Origin: Diphasiastrum complanatum | Taxonomy: Eukaryota > Streptophyta > Lycopodiopsida > Lycopodiales > Lycopodiaceae | Assembly: GCA_029204225.1 (NCBI GenBank) | Contig: CM055100.1 | Coordinates: forward strand, 45,347,685-45,411,684 | Direction of reading: 5' to 3' | DNA length: 64,000 nucleotides | Shown: one piece after another, positions 1 to 11,793 of the stretch | Layout of the letters: each line of letters opens with the position of its first letter | Numbering within the stretch: position 1 is the stretch's first letter | Made by a program: the position numbers and the translations under genes | Notes under the pieces: generated by a model | Told to the model about the DNA's origin: nothing | What the model saw: the letters and a program-made list of their open reading frames with translations, nothing else | Database searches by the model: none

Positions 1-844
1 GTTAATTTTCCTATAAGATTCTTGACCTTTCGTGTATATTTTCAGAGGGATTCTTTAGTTTGCTTCTAAACATTGTTTGGACGTCCGAGAATTCTAGATT
101 TATAATCAATTTCTCTGAACTGGTTCCAAAATGCATCTTTCAGTAGTAACCAGGTTCCTACATGCCTGGTTCAACTTGACTATACCATATGTATGCCTGC
201 TTTCTCAGCAGACCGGGAAAGATTCGCAGTTTGTCTATGTCAGTTCCTTCGTTATGTGCATTAGCAATTGACTCAAATTGTGAGACATAGCTATCTGTTT
301 TGAAGGAGGGCGATCTTTTCTAATAGTTTACTTGTAATGTTGAGGTTCAAATTCGTGTGTAAAGTTCAGATGCACTTCTCACATGTGTGAGAGGCTGCTG
401 GAGTTGTACTTTCACCAAAACTTTGTGTTTTTTCAATATTTGAGCTTCAAAACAAGTTGTGAAGAGTAAAACTAGTGATGTGCTTATGAAAATCCATTGT
501 TTCCATTATAGATTTGATGAGTAAATGGTGTGAGAAGCTTATTAAACCTCCAAATCATTGAGAGTAAGTTTGAGGCTTATGTTTTTTTTTAGTTCAAGAG
601 TGAAACTAAAACCATTCTAAACACCATAGGAAGGCATTGGCACTTCCAAGAGTCGAATCCAAGCTTATAAGTGAATAGATTGTGTAGAATACATTTTCTC
701 AAGTCTTTTTGAGTTCAAGATCATTATAGATCTTGCTTCTTGAGTCTTGTGAGATTCAAGAGGGTAGCATTGTAGCTAAATTCTGAGAAAAAGAGAAGGG
801 AGAGCCTTTGAATAGTACATTTGTTGTACTTGTTACTAGATATA
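1..844. other. Non-coding leader / left flank of copia A
   Basis: No open gene is visible. The stretch lies directly upstream of the copia A gag start and should hold its 5' LTR and leader. I found no convincing match to the 3' LTR at 58.3 kb and no tRNA-iMet-type primer binding site, so the 5' LTR is either diverged, replaced or outside the window. A near-palindrome with a CACATGTG core lies near 380 and resembles the CACGTG palindromes of the 3' LTR, but this is weak. Confidence 0.4.
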
Positions 845-1985
845 ATGGGTTCAATTGGAGCCTATCTTCTTGAGGCTAGTGAAAGGCTAAATTCTAATAA
901 TTATTCAACTTGGAAAGTAAGAATGTAGTCACTACTTGTGCTCCAAGATATGTATGATCTTGTCATAGGAGAGGAAGAAGAACTCAAGGAGGGCAAGATC
1001 TAGTGAGGTACAAAAGGAGAGCTAGACTAGCATTACATTGCCTAAAAATGAATGTTAGTAATGAACCTCTGAAAGAAGTGGCATCTTGTACCTCGGCCAA
1101 GGAGGCATGGGACTACCTTAAAGGGATTTATGAATTCAAAATACCTCTAGAGTGCTTATGATTAGAAAGAAAGTTCTTCAAAGCATTAGAGGGAGTGATG
1201 AGAGTGCTCAAGAGTATGTCTTGAGAATAAAATCTCTCAACAAAGAACTTTCCATCATTAGTGAGGGTATTCATGATGATGAACTTGTTCAAATCATTTT
1301 GAATGGTCTTGGAAATGAGTTCTCCAATCTTGTACAAAGCTTTCAAGATGCACTACCTTCCATTGACAAGCTCCATAGTGTGGTTGTGGCCGAGGAGAGT
1401 AGGATCCTTCATGTCAAGCAAAGGATTGGATCCTTGAAGTTGCATGATGGTGAAGGAAAGGCAAAGTCAAATAAGAAGATCCAACAAAAGGAGACCAAAA
1501 GTGATGATCAATCATCAAGCTCCAAAGGTGAAAAGAAGAACAAAGCCAAACTCAAGTGCTTCTTTTGTAGAAAGAAGGGGCACTTTGCAGCCAAGTGTTA
1601 CAAGAAAAAGAATGCACAAGGAGAGAGCAAACAAGGCAACCTCACTCTTGAGGAAGATGAGGATGAAGTGGATTCATCCTTGATGGCTTCTACATCAACA
1701 TCCAAGAGCTACTCCAATGACACATGGTGGATTGATAATGGGACGTCCCACATGACATTACAAAAGGATTTTTTCTCAACTCTTGTACCTTTTGTAGGTT
1801 GTAAAAAGTCTATTCTAACAGGAAGTAATCAAGAATGTAGAATAGATGGAGTGGGAACTATTCCCTTAAGTCTTGGATCCTCTAAAAGAGTAGATCTTGA
1901 TAATGTACTCTATGTTCCTACACTCACTAAGAATTTGTTAAGTGTCGGACAATTGATGGATGATGGCTTATATGCCTATTTATAG
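845..1985 (+). pseudogene. Copia A gag and protease region (decayed)
   Basis: Gag would coat element RNA and the protease would cut the polyprotein in the virus-like particle. The reading starts at ATG 845 (MGSIGAYLLEASERLNSNNY), hits an early TAG near 926 and needs a frame change before 1152. It then runs open through a UBN2-type gag, a CCHC zinc knuckle (CFFCRKKGHFAAKC, about 1555-1596) and a protease segment with WWIDNGTSHMT, where the usual D-S-G is D-N-G. It ends at 1985 in the GVG..VLYVPTLTKNLLSVGQL region typical of copia proteases. The stops make it non-functional. It is continuous downstream with the integrase and RT remnants of the same element. Confidence 0.85.
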
Positions 1986-2081
1986 CAAGGTGTCTCCATA
2001 ATGATGAACGATACTTGCATTGTAAAGGGATTCAAGCAAGGAAGGATTTTTTAACTAGATGCTAATGTTTTTCTTGGAAGT

Positions 2082-2360
2082 GTGAACATGGTGAAGGAGG
2101 AGCTCAATCTAGTGGAGCTTTGGCATAAGAGGTTGGGCCATCTTAACTTCAAATCAATGGAGATGCTATGCACCAAGGATCTTGCTCTCGGCCTTCCAAA
2201 GACACTCTCAAAATGTGGAAAAAGATGTGAAGCTTGTAGCCTCTCAAAGGCACACAAGCTACCTTTTGATATCTCTTCCATTGATCCACAAAAGCACCCC
2301 ATTGGAGGCATAACATCTTATGAGGCTCTATTTGTAAGAAGACGAATCTTAAAGATCTAA
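2082..2360 (+). pseudogene. Copia A GAG-pre-integrase remnant
   Basis: The frame shows ELWHKRLGHLNFKSMEML followed by C-X2-C (CEACSLSKAHKLPF), the His/Cys zinc-binding domain that precedes copia integrase. The integrase catalytic core that should follow is missing: after about 2310 the reading jumps to a short integrase C-terminal scrap with stops. The internal deletion removes the DDE catalytic residues, so this copy could not integrate. Confidence 0.8.
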
Positions 2361-2440
2361 GAATTTTTGGATCTACTTGCTATGTTTTTCAAGCATTAGT
2401 ACAAGAAAACAGAATAATCCTACTTCTATAAAAGGGATCT

Positions 2441-3660
2441 TTGTTGGTTATACTGAAAATAGCAAAGGATATAGAGTCTATAATCCAATCACTAAAGATG
2501 TTAGTGAGTAGAGATGTTACTTTTGATGAAGGTAACTACTACAAGTTGAATGAGAAAGCTTCTAATCCATCTTATGTCAAGGATCTTGTGAGGCTTGAGG
2601 AGGAGCCTACATGTGATCAAGATTTTGAAGAGCCACCTCAAGATCCGAGGACTCCAAGGAGACCTACAAGAAGGAAGGCCGAGCCTTCAAGGCTCAACTA
2701 TGTTGACAAAGGTGAACAAAGGGAAGATCTTCATTCACTTACCTCTTACACTTTTCTAACTTCTATGTTTGATGAGCCAAGTTGCTTTGAAGAAGCTTTG
2801 GAGTCACAAGAATGGAGGGATGCCATGCAAAAGGAGTATGATGCTCTTATGGAGAATCATACATGGAAGCTTGTGGATCTTCCTCATGGAAGAAAACCAC
2901 TTGGGTGCAAATGGAGCTATAGATTGAAGTACAATCAAGATGGGAGCATCAACAAACACAAGGCAAGGCTAGTGGCAAAGCGGTTCTTGCAAATCAAGGG
3001 AGTAGACTTTGATGAAACTTTTGCTCCTGTTGCTAAGCTAGTTTCCATAAGGTTGATCATTTCTCTTGCAACTACTTTCAATTGGCCTCTATTTCAACTT
3101 GATGTGACTAATGCATTTCTCAATGGAAATTTGGAAGAGGAGATCATCATGAGACAACCCGAGGGCTTCATCAAAGAAGATCAAGAGGAAAAAGTGTGTT
3201 TCTTGCTAAGAAGCCTTTATGGGCTTAAGCAAGCACCTAGAGCTTGGTACTCTAGGTTGAATACTTTCTTGAACTCTATTAATTTGTTGTAAGTGCTTAT
3301 GATCCTTCTTTATACTTAAGATTCAATGACGATAAGATCATCATTCTCATTTTGTATGTTGATGACATTATCCTTAGTGGAAATGATCATGATGGTATAC
3401 AAGAAGTGAAAGTAGCATTGTTTAAAGAGTTTAAGATGGTGGATCTTGGTAATCTTCATTTCATATTAGGAATAGAAGTTTCAAGAGGCAAGGATTGAGT
3501 TTTATTGTCAATCCAAATATGCTGCTTCTATCTTAGAAAAGTTTGAAATGAAAGATTGTAAAGGAGTAGAAACTCCTATGGAACAAAATGTAAAAGTTTC
3601 CAATAGTGATGATGAAGCATCCTTTGAGGACATCACACTATATAGGAGACTTGTAGGCTC
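2441..3660 (+). pseudogene. Copia A reverse transcriptase, 5' part of a split gene
   Basis: Copia-type RT: WRDAMQKEYDALMENHTW, GCKWSYRLKYNQDGSINKHK, the first catalytic block QLDVTNAFLNG, and LYGLKQAPRAWY. The open frame ends at 3292; after a frameshift the second block YVDD is read at 3355-3366. The reading then runs to TLYRRLVGS at 3660, where it is cut by the left LTR of the 54-kb insertion. The next codons of the same domain (LIYLTITRPDL) are found in frame at 57673. Frameshifts near 3290 and 3490 show the copy was already decaying or has decayed since. Confidence 0.9.
3656..3660. repeat. Left target-site duplication GGCTC
   Basis: GGCTC immediately precedes the left LTR and is repeated at 57668-57672 immediately after the right LTR. 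Removing 3661-57672 rejoins the copia A reading frame without gain or loss of a base, which is what a 5-bp integrase duplication predicts. Confidence 0.9.
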
Positions 3661-4473
3661 TGTTGGGGGTATTCCCAACAAAGTGTAAATAAATAAAATC
3701 CTCCAATAAAATGTGTTGCGAGGGCATGACATCCTGCATGTATAAGCCCATGGCCCAATGAGCATGCAATTAGAGTTGTAAATAAAATAAACTTGACTTG
3801 GGCCTTGAAATTAAAATAAAACTAGAGGTTTTTTTAAACTTAGAGATCACTTTTTAGAGTTGGGTCCAAATTGGGACTCACATGAATCTTGTGATTTCTA
3901 ATGTACCTTTTGTGGACACTTAGATCAAGTTGGGTCCAAGATGAATGGATAAGATCATTGTGAATATTAGCCAATAAGATTGAGGGGCAAGGGCCTTCCC
4001 CATTTTATAAAAAGGCACCATTTGTACACTATTTTCATGCTTAATGAGAAGGAGGAAACTCTACCATTTTTGGAAGAGAAGCATCCTCATTTGCTATTCA
4101 CTACTTGCTATTGCTCTTGATTGTGTTTTCCATTGCTTCCTATTTTCATGTTTATTGTTTGTCATAGTGAATGTTTTTCCATTAGCAAGCATAAGGAGCA
4201 TTTGAGCTAACCTCCACCCTCACTCTCTATCTCTCTCTTTCTCTTCCCTTCTCAATCTTTTCTTCTCCATTCCTTCTCTTCAACCAAAACTATGATGAAT
4301 GTTAGTGTAGAGGAATAGAGTTAAAGAGGAGTAGTATAGTGGTGAGTAGAGTTAAGGGAGAAAGTAGGAAATTAACTAAAAGTAGCAACTATGCATAGTT
4401 AGGTATCTATCCAGTGATCTAACCTTTGTTGACAAGCGGAAGGGCTATACTACGAGAGATCTTCGACCCCACA
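3661..4473 (+). repeat. Left LTR of element X
   Basis: 813 bp, TG...CA, directly repeated at 56855-57667 with equal length. It carries a TATA-like ATTTTATAAAAAGG near 4003-4016 and a CT-rich downstream stretch near 4225-4265, consistent with a promoter and R/U5. The start reads into a short inverted motif (TTGGGGGTATTCCCAA). Confidence 0.95.
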
Positions 4474-4474
4474 G

Positions 4475-4492
4475 TGGCGCCGTTGCCGGGGA
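4475..4492 (+). other. Primer binding site of element X
   Basis: TGGCGCCGTTGCCGGGGA lies one base after the LTR end. It is the tRNA-Asp-type site known from Athila/Tat-like plant gypsy elements and differs from a perfect complement of that tRNA end by about one base. It shows that 3661-4473 is the 5' LTR and that element X is read on the + strand. Confidence 0.85.
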
Positions 4493-6199
4493 TAGGTTTC
4501 CACTAACTAGTTTAGCTGCATTTTAGCTATTTAGTCCACAATGCTCTCTTAATTACACTTCAAATTATATGTAAGAATATAACATATCAATAAAACAAAT
4601 ATGAAAGGAGTCAAAATCATGCAACAACTTGTTTGAGTCGTATGGCTCTTATTGATTATTGAATTTTTTGTGATTTACAACTTGTTTTGACACATCAATC
4701 AATAAGAAGCAAGAATATATATTGGCATAAATGACAGTTTTTAGGCCGTCATTTATGCCAATAATGCATAAATTGCATGGATTTAACCCTATATGTTAGA
4801 TAGATATATCACACTATACATTAATCCATCTATGTAAGTCTAAGTCTACCTACTTATTTTATCATTGGGTATTACACATATTGATCATGTGATCCAATAT
4901 GGATACATCAATACACATCGACATGCATTCAAACATATATGACACATTTATATCAGCCTAGATATGTGATACTAATACATTCATCCATCACTTTCATCCA
5001 CTCATTTATTGACAAAGCCAAAAAAAACTTCAATTTTTTTTTTGGTCATTTTGGCATATATGATGGCTTTTGAAAAGCTATCATATAAACCATCATAACA
5101 TTCATTGAAAAATAATTATTTTCTTGGTTATTCAAAAAACATGGCACCGTACATCTCTCTTCGCCAAGAATAAAGAGATTGACATTCAAAAAATAGATTT
5201 GAAAAAAAATTATGTCTAATCTTTTCACTTAATTACTTGACCAAAAATGAGATTCTGTTTTAGCTAAATAACTATCATTTCAAAGCATCACATGTCACTT
5301 AATCATGAATAGATGAAATTTAACCTTTTTATTTGAAATTGCAAGAATCAATTTCATCAACGACAACATCTTGCAATTCATCTCCTCTAAGATGATTTTT
5401 ATCATCACTCTCACTTTCAAAATTTATCTCATCATTGAGACTATTAGAATTTCTATTCTTGACATCTATGGATTTAAGTGCATCCATGTATGGTTTGAAG
5501 ATTTACTACATCTCTAGGTAGCTCAATCTCATGGTCAAGTATTCTACTCTCAAAATGAAGGTTTTCCATCTCATTCTCAACATTCACTCCCTCAAATACT
5601 TGTCGGGCTCATGGTTCAACTTGAGCTACAAACCACCAAGTATTGTTTGATCGATCTAGTTGAAAAAACACCTGAGATTTTTTATTTTAGAGTATGTCAA
5701 AAAATCAAATACTTAAATTGCCTATAATAAAACCAAAAACATGACATATGATAAATATAAATATAATCTATGCTCAATGTTTTGGATGAATCAATCGCAA
5801 AAAATTCACTTGGATCTGATTTTACTGTTGCATTTGCCCTCTACAAACTACCTTGGACCACTTCACGTCAAATAAAAAATAGTGTCCACTTTCACCAAGT
5901 GACACATCATGGACATTTTGTATAGTTCCTACATATTCTATGTCTCATGTGATAGGATTTCAATTTGTGCACTGCTTTGTTTTTTTTTCTCAATCCTTTC
6001 AACATGAAAGTGGAAACCAAACACCCACATAGCATTATACATTTTTCACTGCCACATAACAAACATGAATTTCATAAATAATCATGGTGTTCCAAAATGA
6101 TTAAACAAATATTGTTATAAACAAAAAATGTTATAATAACAAAGTATCTCTTGAATAATACCTTCCATCTACATCCTCTAGCAAAGTCCCATTCTGCAT
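4493..6199. other. AT-rich interval with foldback structures, no gene
   Basis: No coding region is supported. Apart from the first few dozen bases, which should be element X leader, the origin is unclear. Two hairpins with a related core (GGCATAAATGAC and GGCATATATGATGGC) lie at 4720-4763 and about 5053-5090 and may be ends of a small foldback or MITE. The rest is AT-rich with short homopolymers. Confidence 0.4.
4720..4763. repeat. Perfect hairpin, 16-bp arms
   Basis: TATTGGCATAAATGAC at 4720-4735 is exactly complementary to GTCATTTATGCCAATA at 4748-4763, with a 12-base loop. A second, imperfect hairpin with a similar core sits about 330 bp to the right. The pair could mark the ends of a foldback transposon; no target duplication was identified. 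Confidence 0.6.
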
Positions 6200-7380
6200 A
6201 TGACTGAACCGGAAGCACCGCAAACAAAACTGCTCATGAATATTTTGTCTAGTAAGATCAATATTTCATTGGGAGAGTTCTTGAAATTGGTGCCAAAATC
6301 AAAAGAAGTATTAGCGCAAAAGTTAACTCAAGTTGAACCAGAAGTCCAAGAGGAGCCACTTTTTTGTGCTGGATTTGAAGAATCTAATGAAGTACTCCAT
6401 GTCGGAGCAGCTTGGGAAAGTGAACAAAAAAATATCACTCTGCCGATACATCATAGACAATTTCCTAATGAAGCAGCTGTGATAGATGGCGGTTCGGGAG
6501 TTAACCTGATTTCTACAAAGCTATGTGCAAAATGGGGTCTTACAAAGATAAAACTTGTGACTTTTTCCATTAAGCTAGCTGATCAAACGACAGTTCGTCC
6601 GCGAGGAATGGGTGAAGATATACTTGTCAGGTTTGCGGAAGTACAGTTCGTCATTACTTTGGCAGTAATGGACTTACCAGAAGCATCAAATGTCTACCGA
6701 GTCCTATTGGGACGCCCATGGTTACAAGTTGCGTAAGTAATTCATAACTGGGGTACCGAGAAAATCACTTTTGAAAATCAAGAACGTGTAGTCAAGGTTG
6801 ATCCTGCAACTTGGACTATCAAACCAGTGGTTCAAAAAGATGATGATGATTCATCAACAACGGATCATACTTGTAACCGATCAGAGAAAAATTTGGGAGT
6901 CCATTATGATTCTCAAACCAATATTGTCAACTGGAATGAAGCTCTTGCAATGATTGACTGTACAACAGGATATATGTGTCAACAAAGTAATCAGTCATAT
7001 TTGAGCGAGATTTCATTATTGGATCGAACCTTGGATACACCGATCACTTTTCCATTGAATGTGTTGAATGTAGCTTGGATATCAATGGAACCTATACCAG
7101 ATCCGATGAACTCTCATTCCTATGAGTCAAGCCTTGACTTATGATGACAATGTAGAACTTACTAATGAGCAGATTTTAAATCATTTGGATCCAACCAAAT
7201 TTGGAGTACGTAATATTCCTGATGAACCAACAATATAACCGCCAACAGCAGTTATATTGAAGAAAGACAGGATCACAGGGTCAATGATGAAAAAACAAGC
7301 CAAACAACTTTCTAATATGGTCCTGAAATGGGAAAATCCTCCTCAAAAGATTGATTCAAAGAATGTGCCACCCTTACTGG
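6200..7380 (+). pseudogene. Ty3/gypsy protease and linker fragment
   Basis: The open part (6200-6736) is a retroviral-type aspartic protease: VIDGGSGVNLIS, where the usual DTG/DSG is DGG, then hydrophobic strands and the closing block VLLGRPWLQ. Past one stop (6735) the frame continues as HNWGTEKITFENQERVVKVD and then, with further stops, an acidic linker that normally leads to RT. Gag upstream and RT/RNase H/integrase downstream are absent; the piece is cut at about 7384 by an inverted LTR fragment. It may be pol of element X or of the related family Z, since both read on this strand. The D-G-G change would weaken or abolish protease activity. Confidence 0.75.
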
Positions 7381-7383
7381 ATA

Positions 7384-7730
7384 AAGGAAAAGTGATAGAG
7401 AGCAAGGACATTCATAAATCTATTTCATAAGAGAACCAATCTGCTTTATTGAAATGAAGATATGTACATGTGTAGGAAACTCGAGTTGGTCCCTTCTTAT
7501 AGTAGAGAGGAGGACCCTGGCCTCCGAATCCTTTTGGTCCATTTCTGTCTCCCTAATTATTCAAATTTAAAAAAGAGTGGGAACCATTCAAATTGGAGGG
7601 AAACCCAATTTTATTCACTAACTTGACATTTAGGCCCTGCGACATTAAAAGTCCCGCAAAAAAGGCCTAAAGTCCTTTTATTGACTTTCAACTAATCAAA
7701 TCTCTATGTGATCATTGGGTTGGACTTCCG
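7384..7730 (-). repeat. Inverted fragment of LTR family Z
   Basis: This stretch is the reverse complement of about 10229-10575, part of the LTR at 10155-10828. Shared landmarks include the CTCTCTATCACTTTTCC block and the CCAACCCAATGATCAC block. Both ends of the LTR are missing, so it is a scrap, probably from an inversion or a second truncated insertion. Confidence 0.8.
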
Positions 7731-8027
7731 CGTCATGACGTCATACTAGGCAAACATCTTCAGCTGCGCTTCAATCCCCTGCTGCTATTCGCACTGAACT
7801 ACCTATTCCCCCCGCCTCTGATGCTTCCCTCGCCTCTGCTTCCTCTCACGGACAGTCTATGATCATTGGGGCTACCATTTCCATCACATCTGCCCAGGCC
7901 GCTTCACCCCCACACATAGAAGTTGTTTCGCCAAACACCCAATATTTCATGGAGATGTTCGATGATTCCGACCTCCTTGGGGCCTCTGAAGTTTTTGTCA
8001 TGCCCCAGAGTCCTGCGCCCTTTGAAC

Positions 8028-8627
8028 TCCAATCCCCCTACAAAGGCGGTTGACTCTAAGACTCCGTTTGAAGCCTACTATGATTACAAACCAAGTCTTA
8101 AACACCTTCATGTGTTTGGATGTCTCTGCTATGCCCAAATACTATTTGATCTGAGGAAAAATCTAGACCCAGTCAGCTGCAAGAATATTTTTACTGGTTA
8201 CTCAACATCACATAAATCATGTCGCATCTATGATGTTGAAACTGGTCAGATATCAGTTAATCAAGATATTGTCTTCCTTGAAAATAAGTTTTATGATTTT
8301 AAGCAGAAGCAGCAAATGCATGAGTAATTCGAACAGTTCCATGATACTCATACTGGTTTTGACGACTCTTTTCAGATTAACCAACAACCTCAAATCGAAG
8401 TAGCACCAACCACACTTCGGGTCGGACAAGCTGTCATATCACCAAAGCAGTTCGACGCCACAATGCCTGAGGACTATGAAGAAGAAGACCTCTTTGAAGA
8501 AGAAGAGTTACAGGCACCTATTCCACGCCAACCATGGACAATACCACCAGGTCCTTCTGTTGCTACCACCTCCACAATAGTAGATTCTGGTGATGCTCTC
8601 GGTTTGGTCTCAACCTTGCGCAAGTGA
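8028..8627 (+). pseudogene. Copia integrase C-terminal and linker scrap
   Basis: PTKAVDSKTPFEAYYDYKPS followed by LKHLHVFGCLCYAQI matches the end of copia integrase cores. A stop at 8325 is followed by an acidic, proline-rich linker (EEEDLFEEEELQAPIPRQP) of the kind found between integrase and RT, ending at 8625. The 7731-8027 stretch before it is serine/proline-rich and unassigned. The fragment is embedded between the gypsy protease piece and the coiled-coil ORF, so it is a nested, truncated insertion. Confidence 0.7.
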
Positions 8628-8635
8628 TCTAGTCT

Positions 8636-10065
8636 ATGCTGGATGAGAAAAAAGAAATAGAGAAGCAAATATCAGATATGGGATCTAAAAATACTCTCAT
8701 CAGCCAGAAAATTGTTCAGCTGGACAAAGAGTTGAAGATCACCAAGCAACACGAAGCTAAATTTGAAGCTGAGAAGAAGACGATACAACAATTGGATGAT
8801 CACCTAGAAGAGTATGTCAGCTCATTGCAGAATGCGCCAAGATCAGGTGGACAAGGCTGTGCAGGATGCAAAGCAACAAGTGCAGCTGCTCCAAGGTCAA
8901 CTACAGATGGTTGAACAAGATCGGACATGTCTCCAAGGTGAATTGGATGCGACCACCCTTGAGCATGATGCGTATCTACAGATGCAAATACCTGATCATC
9001 CGGCAACTCCGACGGAGATGGCGTATTTGTTTAAAAAGGTTGAAACCGAAAAAGTGGTGCTTCAAGGATTCCAAGGCCACTTTGATAGATTCAAAGGTAC
9101 AGCTTCAACTGAGTTGGCAAAGGCTAAAGCAACTATCAAGGCATATGGAAAAGTTGCCGCTCAGGTGTTGGAAGCTGGGCCTCAAATTTCAGCTCCGGTC
9201 ATGCCGCAATTCTCCCCTCCGCACCAAGCTGATGCACCTATGGATACAGGGTTGGATTCGGGCATGGACCAGGGTGGAGCCCCTGAAGTTGAAGAACAAC
9301 AGCCAGTTCCACAGGCAGTGAAACCGAGTCCATCTTCATCAAGGACCACATCATTGTTCAGAAAACCAATCAGCATCGAGAACCAGATCTAGAGTTTTTT
9401 AGCACAACATTCTCATGAGTCCTCGCGTGGTGGTTGGATCCTTAAGTTTAAGACCTCTGAAATAGAGGCCGACAAGGAATTGGATAAAATACTCGCATTG
9501 TATAGTTTTTGAGAAAACTCCAGAATCCATCAGGAGTTATGTGGCCAACCCTCGCCAACTGCGCGTAGATCCATATTACGTACCAATGCCGCACATGAAT
9601 AAGTGGAAAGATATGGGATTGGCCATGGACAAAATTACTATCCATATGCCATACTGGCCAATCATCCACCAACTTTTCAGTTGGATAATTTCAGTGGATT
9701 TCCATTGGGCACTACAAGCATACCAGCGGGAGTATATGCACTCTCCCGATCCGACGGTGAGGCAATCAGCGCTTTTTGCGAAAGACTTGACTTTGTTGGC
9801 ATTCGTGGCAATGAGATGGAATGATTGCCTTTCTCTTTTGGCATTCGATCCAAATAAGCCAACGACGTCAGAGAGCATCAAGGATCAGCTGTCGGTGGCT
9901 CGACTATATTTCCATATCGCAATGATGGGAGCCTCTTGGGAATCTCGATTTACATCCTGGACAACTTCAAAGTGGATTGCCGGAGCCCACCGTTGTTTTT
10001 TGCCGCACAATTTAGATTTCAACATTGCCCGACTTAATTTTATGGAGAAGGTGCAATATCATTAA
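8636..10065 (+). pseudogene. Unrecognised coiled-coil ORF next to LTR Z (family copy 1)
   Basis: I do not recognise this family. The N-terminal part (8636 to about 9150) is Lys/Glu/Gln-rich and reads as a coiled coil (KKEIEKQISDMGSKNTLI). A Pro/Gln-rich linker follows (9190-9360), then a conserved domain: HESSRGGW (9414-9437), RSYVANPRQLRVD (from about 9528), DKITIHMPYWPII, FDPNK and LNFMEKV near 10050. The reading needs two frame changes and has stops at 9390 and about 9511, so this copy is dead. It ends about 90 bp before the LTR at 10155. The conserved half recurs at 55816-56808 in the same position before the right LTR of element X. An accessory, gag-like or env-like retroelement protein are all possible. 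Confidence 0.65.
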
Positions 10066-10154
10066 ATAAAGATTCGACGAGAAGCGAATAAAAGCCCACA
10101 GTAACTGCATCTCACAGGTGTCGCGGGACCGCCATTAGTTTTGGTGGGGGATAC

Positions 10155-10828
10155 TGTTGGAGCGTTTGCAAATCCCAAGGCAACCTTAACCCTAGTTAAT
10201 AAGTGAGAGGGATTTGGCACCCTGTGTGTGTAAGTCCAACCCAATGATCACATAAAGATTTGATTAGTTGAAAGTCAATAAAAGGACTTTAGTTCTTTTT
10301 TGCGGGACTTTTAACGTTGCAAGGCCTAAATGTCAAGTTAGTGAATAAAATTGGGTTTCCCTCCAATTTAGATGGTTTTCACTCTTTTTTAAATTTGAAT
10401 AATTAGGGAGGCAGAAATGGACCAATAGGATTTAGAGGCCAAGGTCCTCCTCTCTACTATAAGAAGGGACCAACTCGAGTTTCCTACACATATACATATC
10501 TTCATTTCAATAAAGCAGATTGGTTATCTTGTGAAATGGATTTATGAATGTCCTTGCTCTCTATCACTTTTCCTCCATCTCTCATGCTTTTATTGAGTTT
10601 TGCTAATTGTTGGATCTAATTGTTATTGGGATTGCATGTTTTTATGCTTTTTATGAGAGATAAAGGGAGAGAGAGAAAGAGTAAGCTATCTTCATTGTGG
10701 ATCTAGTGTTAATGAATGTAGTGTTAATGCTTAGGGTTAATGGATGTTAGAGTTAGATTTGGATCTTCCATTCATGCTGAAATCTGAACTATACTATCGC
10801 TCTCATGGGAACGAATCTACGCGTGACA
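10155..10828 (+). repeat. LTR of family Z, relative of element X
   Basis: Starts TGTTGGAGCG after a purine-rich GGTGGGGGATAC tract and plausibly ends GTGACA. Its layout parallels the X LTR (GTGTAAGTCC..CCAATGATCAC against TGTATAAGCCC..CCAATGAGCATGC, and ACTATAAGAAGGGACC against TTTATAAAAAGGCACC). The 3' junctions of Z and X also align upstream of the LTR (GCGGGACCGCCA against GAGGGACCGGCA). This makes it the 3' LTR of a sister family carrying the same 3' ORF. The exact right end is uncertain by some bases. Confidence 0.75.
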
Positions 10829-11793
10829 ACTAACTTCATCTCCTCGATACTAGGTTGATTAGATCTTGGGTTGAGGATAGGCAAGGAAAGAAACCCACTA
10901 CAATGAGGACAATATTTTTGTTTTCAATATTGATCTTCAATTGAGCAGTACAAGTACAAGGGCCAATTCAAACAATGAAGTTGTCAATGAGGCAAATCAC
11001 TCAAGGGCCCCATCTTCCTTGAGATCACAAGAAATATCACATCACATTCAATCACAAGACTTGTCTAGAACGTCTTGTGAAATGGGATTAATAGACAAGG
11101 ATACAACTGATCATATATTGTTCATCCGACGTTGAACTTCAGCCTTGCAGCTAGTCTCCGCCTCCTCATAAAGATACCTAGTCCATATTGTTAAAGGAAA
11201 CACCCTGGTGCATTTATTCATAGGAAAAAGTAGTAGGTACATTGATGAAAAAGATATATACACTCCGAAGGGGAAGTTTAAACAAAAGTAGGCTCAAACA
11301 AGAGCGAAGCTATCCAAATCCTAGCATTAAAAATAAAAGTGCATAAACTATGATGATGTTCGTGGGAGTCTGCCAACTGACTGCAGCAGATCAAAAAAGT
11401 GAAGAGGTGGTGAGTCGGCTAATGAAGGGAGATGAGATGTAGCAGACCCAGCCACCGTCGCGCGTTGCAGAATAGATAGGGCCTGAGCATATTGCAGTCC
11501 ATAACCTTGATATTAATTTTGAGCTTTCTAGCAAGTTCTCGTTGTAACTGTCTCGTTTTTTGCCTCCTCATTTTTCACGAGTTATGGTTTTTGTGATGGA
11601 GTTTGCCCTAATAATGCTCCGGAGATGGCAGAATGCAGCTCACGCGATGGAAGATCTCCCTTGGATCGCTGCGCTTCCTCTTCGTGCCTTCGGCCATGGT
11701 TTGTAATGCCATCTCAGCTGTTGCATTGAGAGTTAACAGGGGTTGTGACAAACCTGTTCGAGAGCTGGTAATTTGCATGGTAGAGGGATAGGC
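10829..11793 (+). other. Upstream region of the telomere-Myb gene
   Basis: The first 300 bp may still be retroelement leader (a serine/asparagine-rich short reading at 10941-11135 has no ATG start). From about 11400 the composition becomes more GC-rich and should hold the promoter and 5' UTR. No clear TATA box was found. An in-frame stop at 11746-11748 precedes the chosen ATG, so the protein does not extend upstream without another exon. Confidence 0.45.

Noticed and set aside
10941-11135. Possible gag start after LTR Z
   Set aside because: Begins with TTG, only 64 codons, no gag motif; kept only as a remark in the flank entry.
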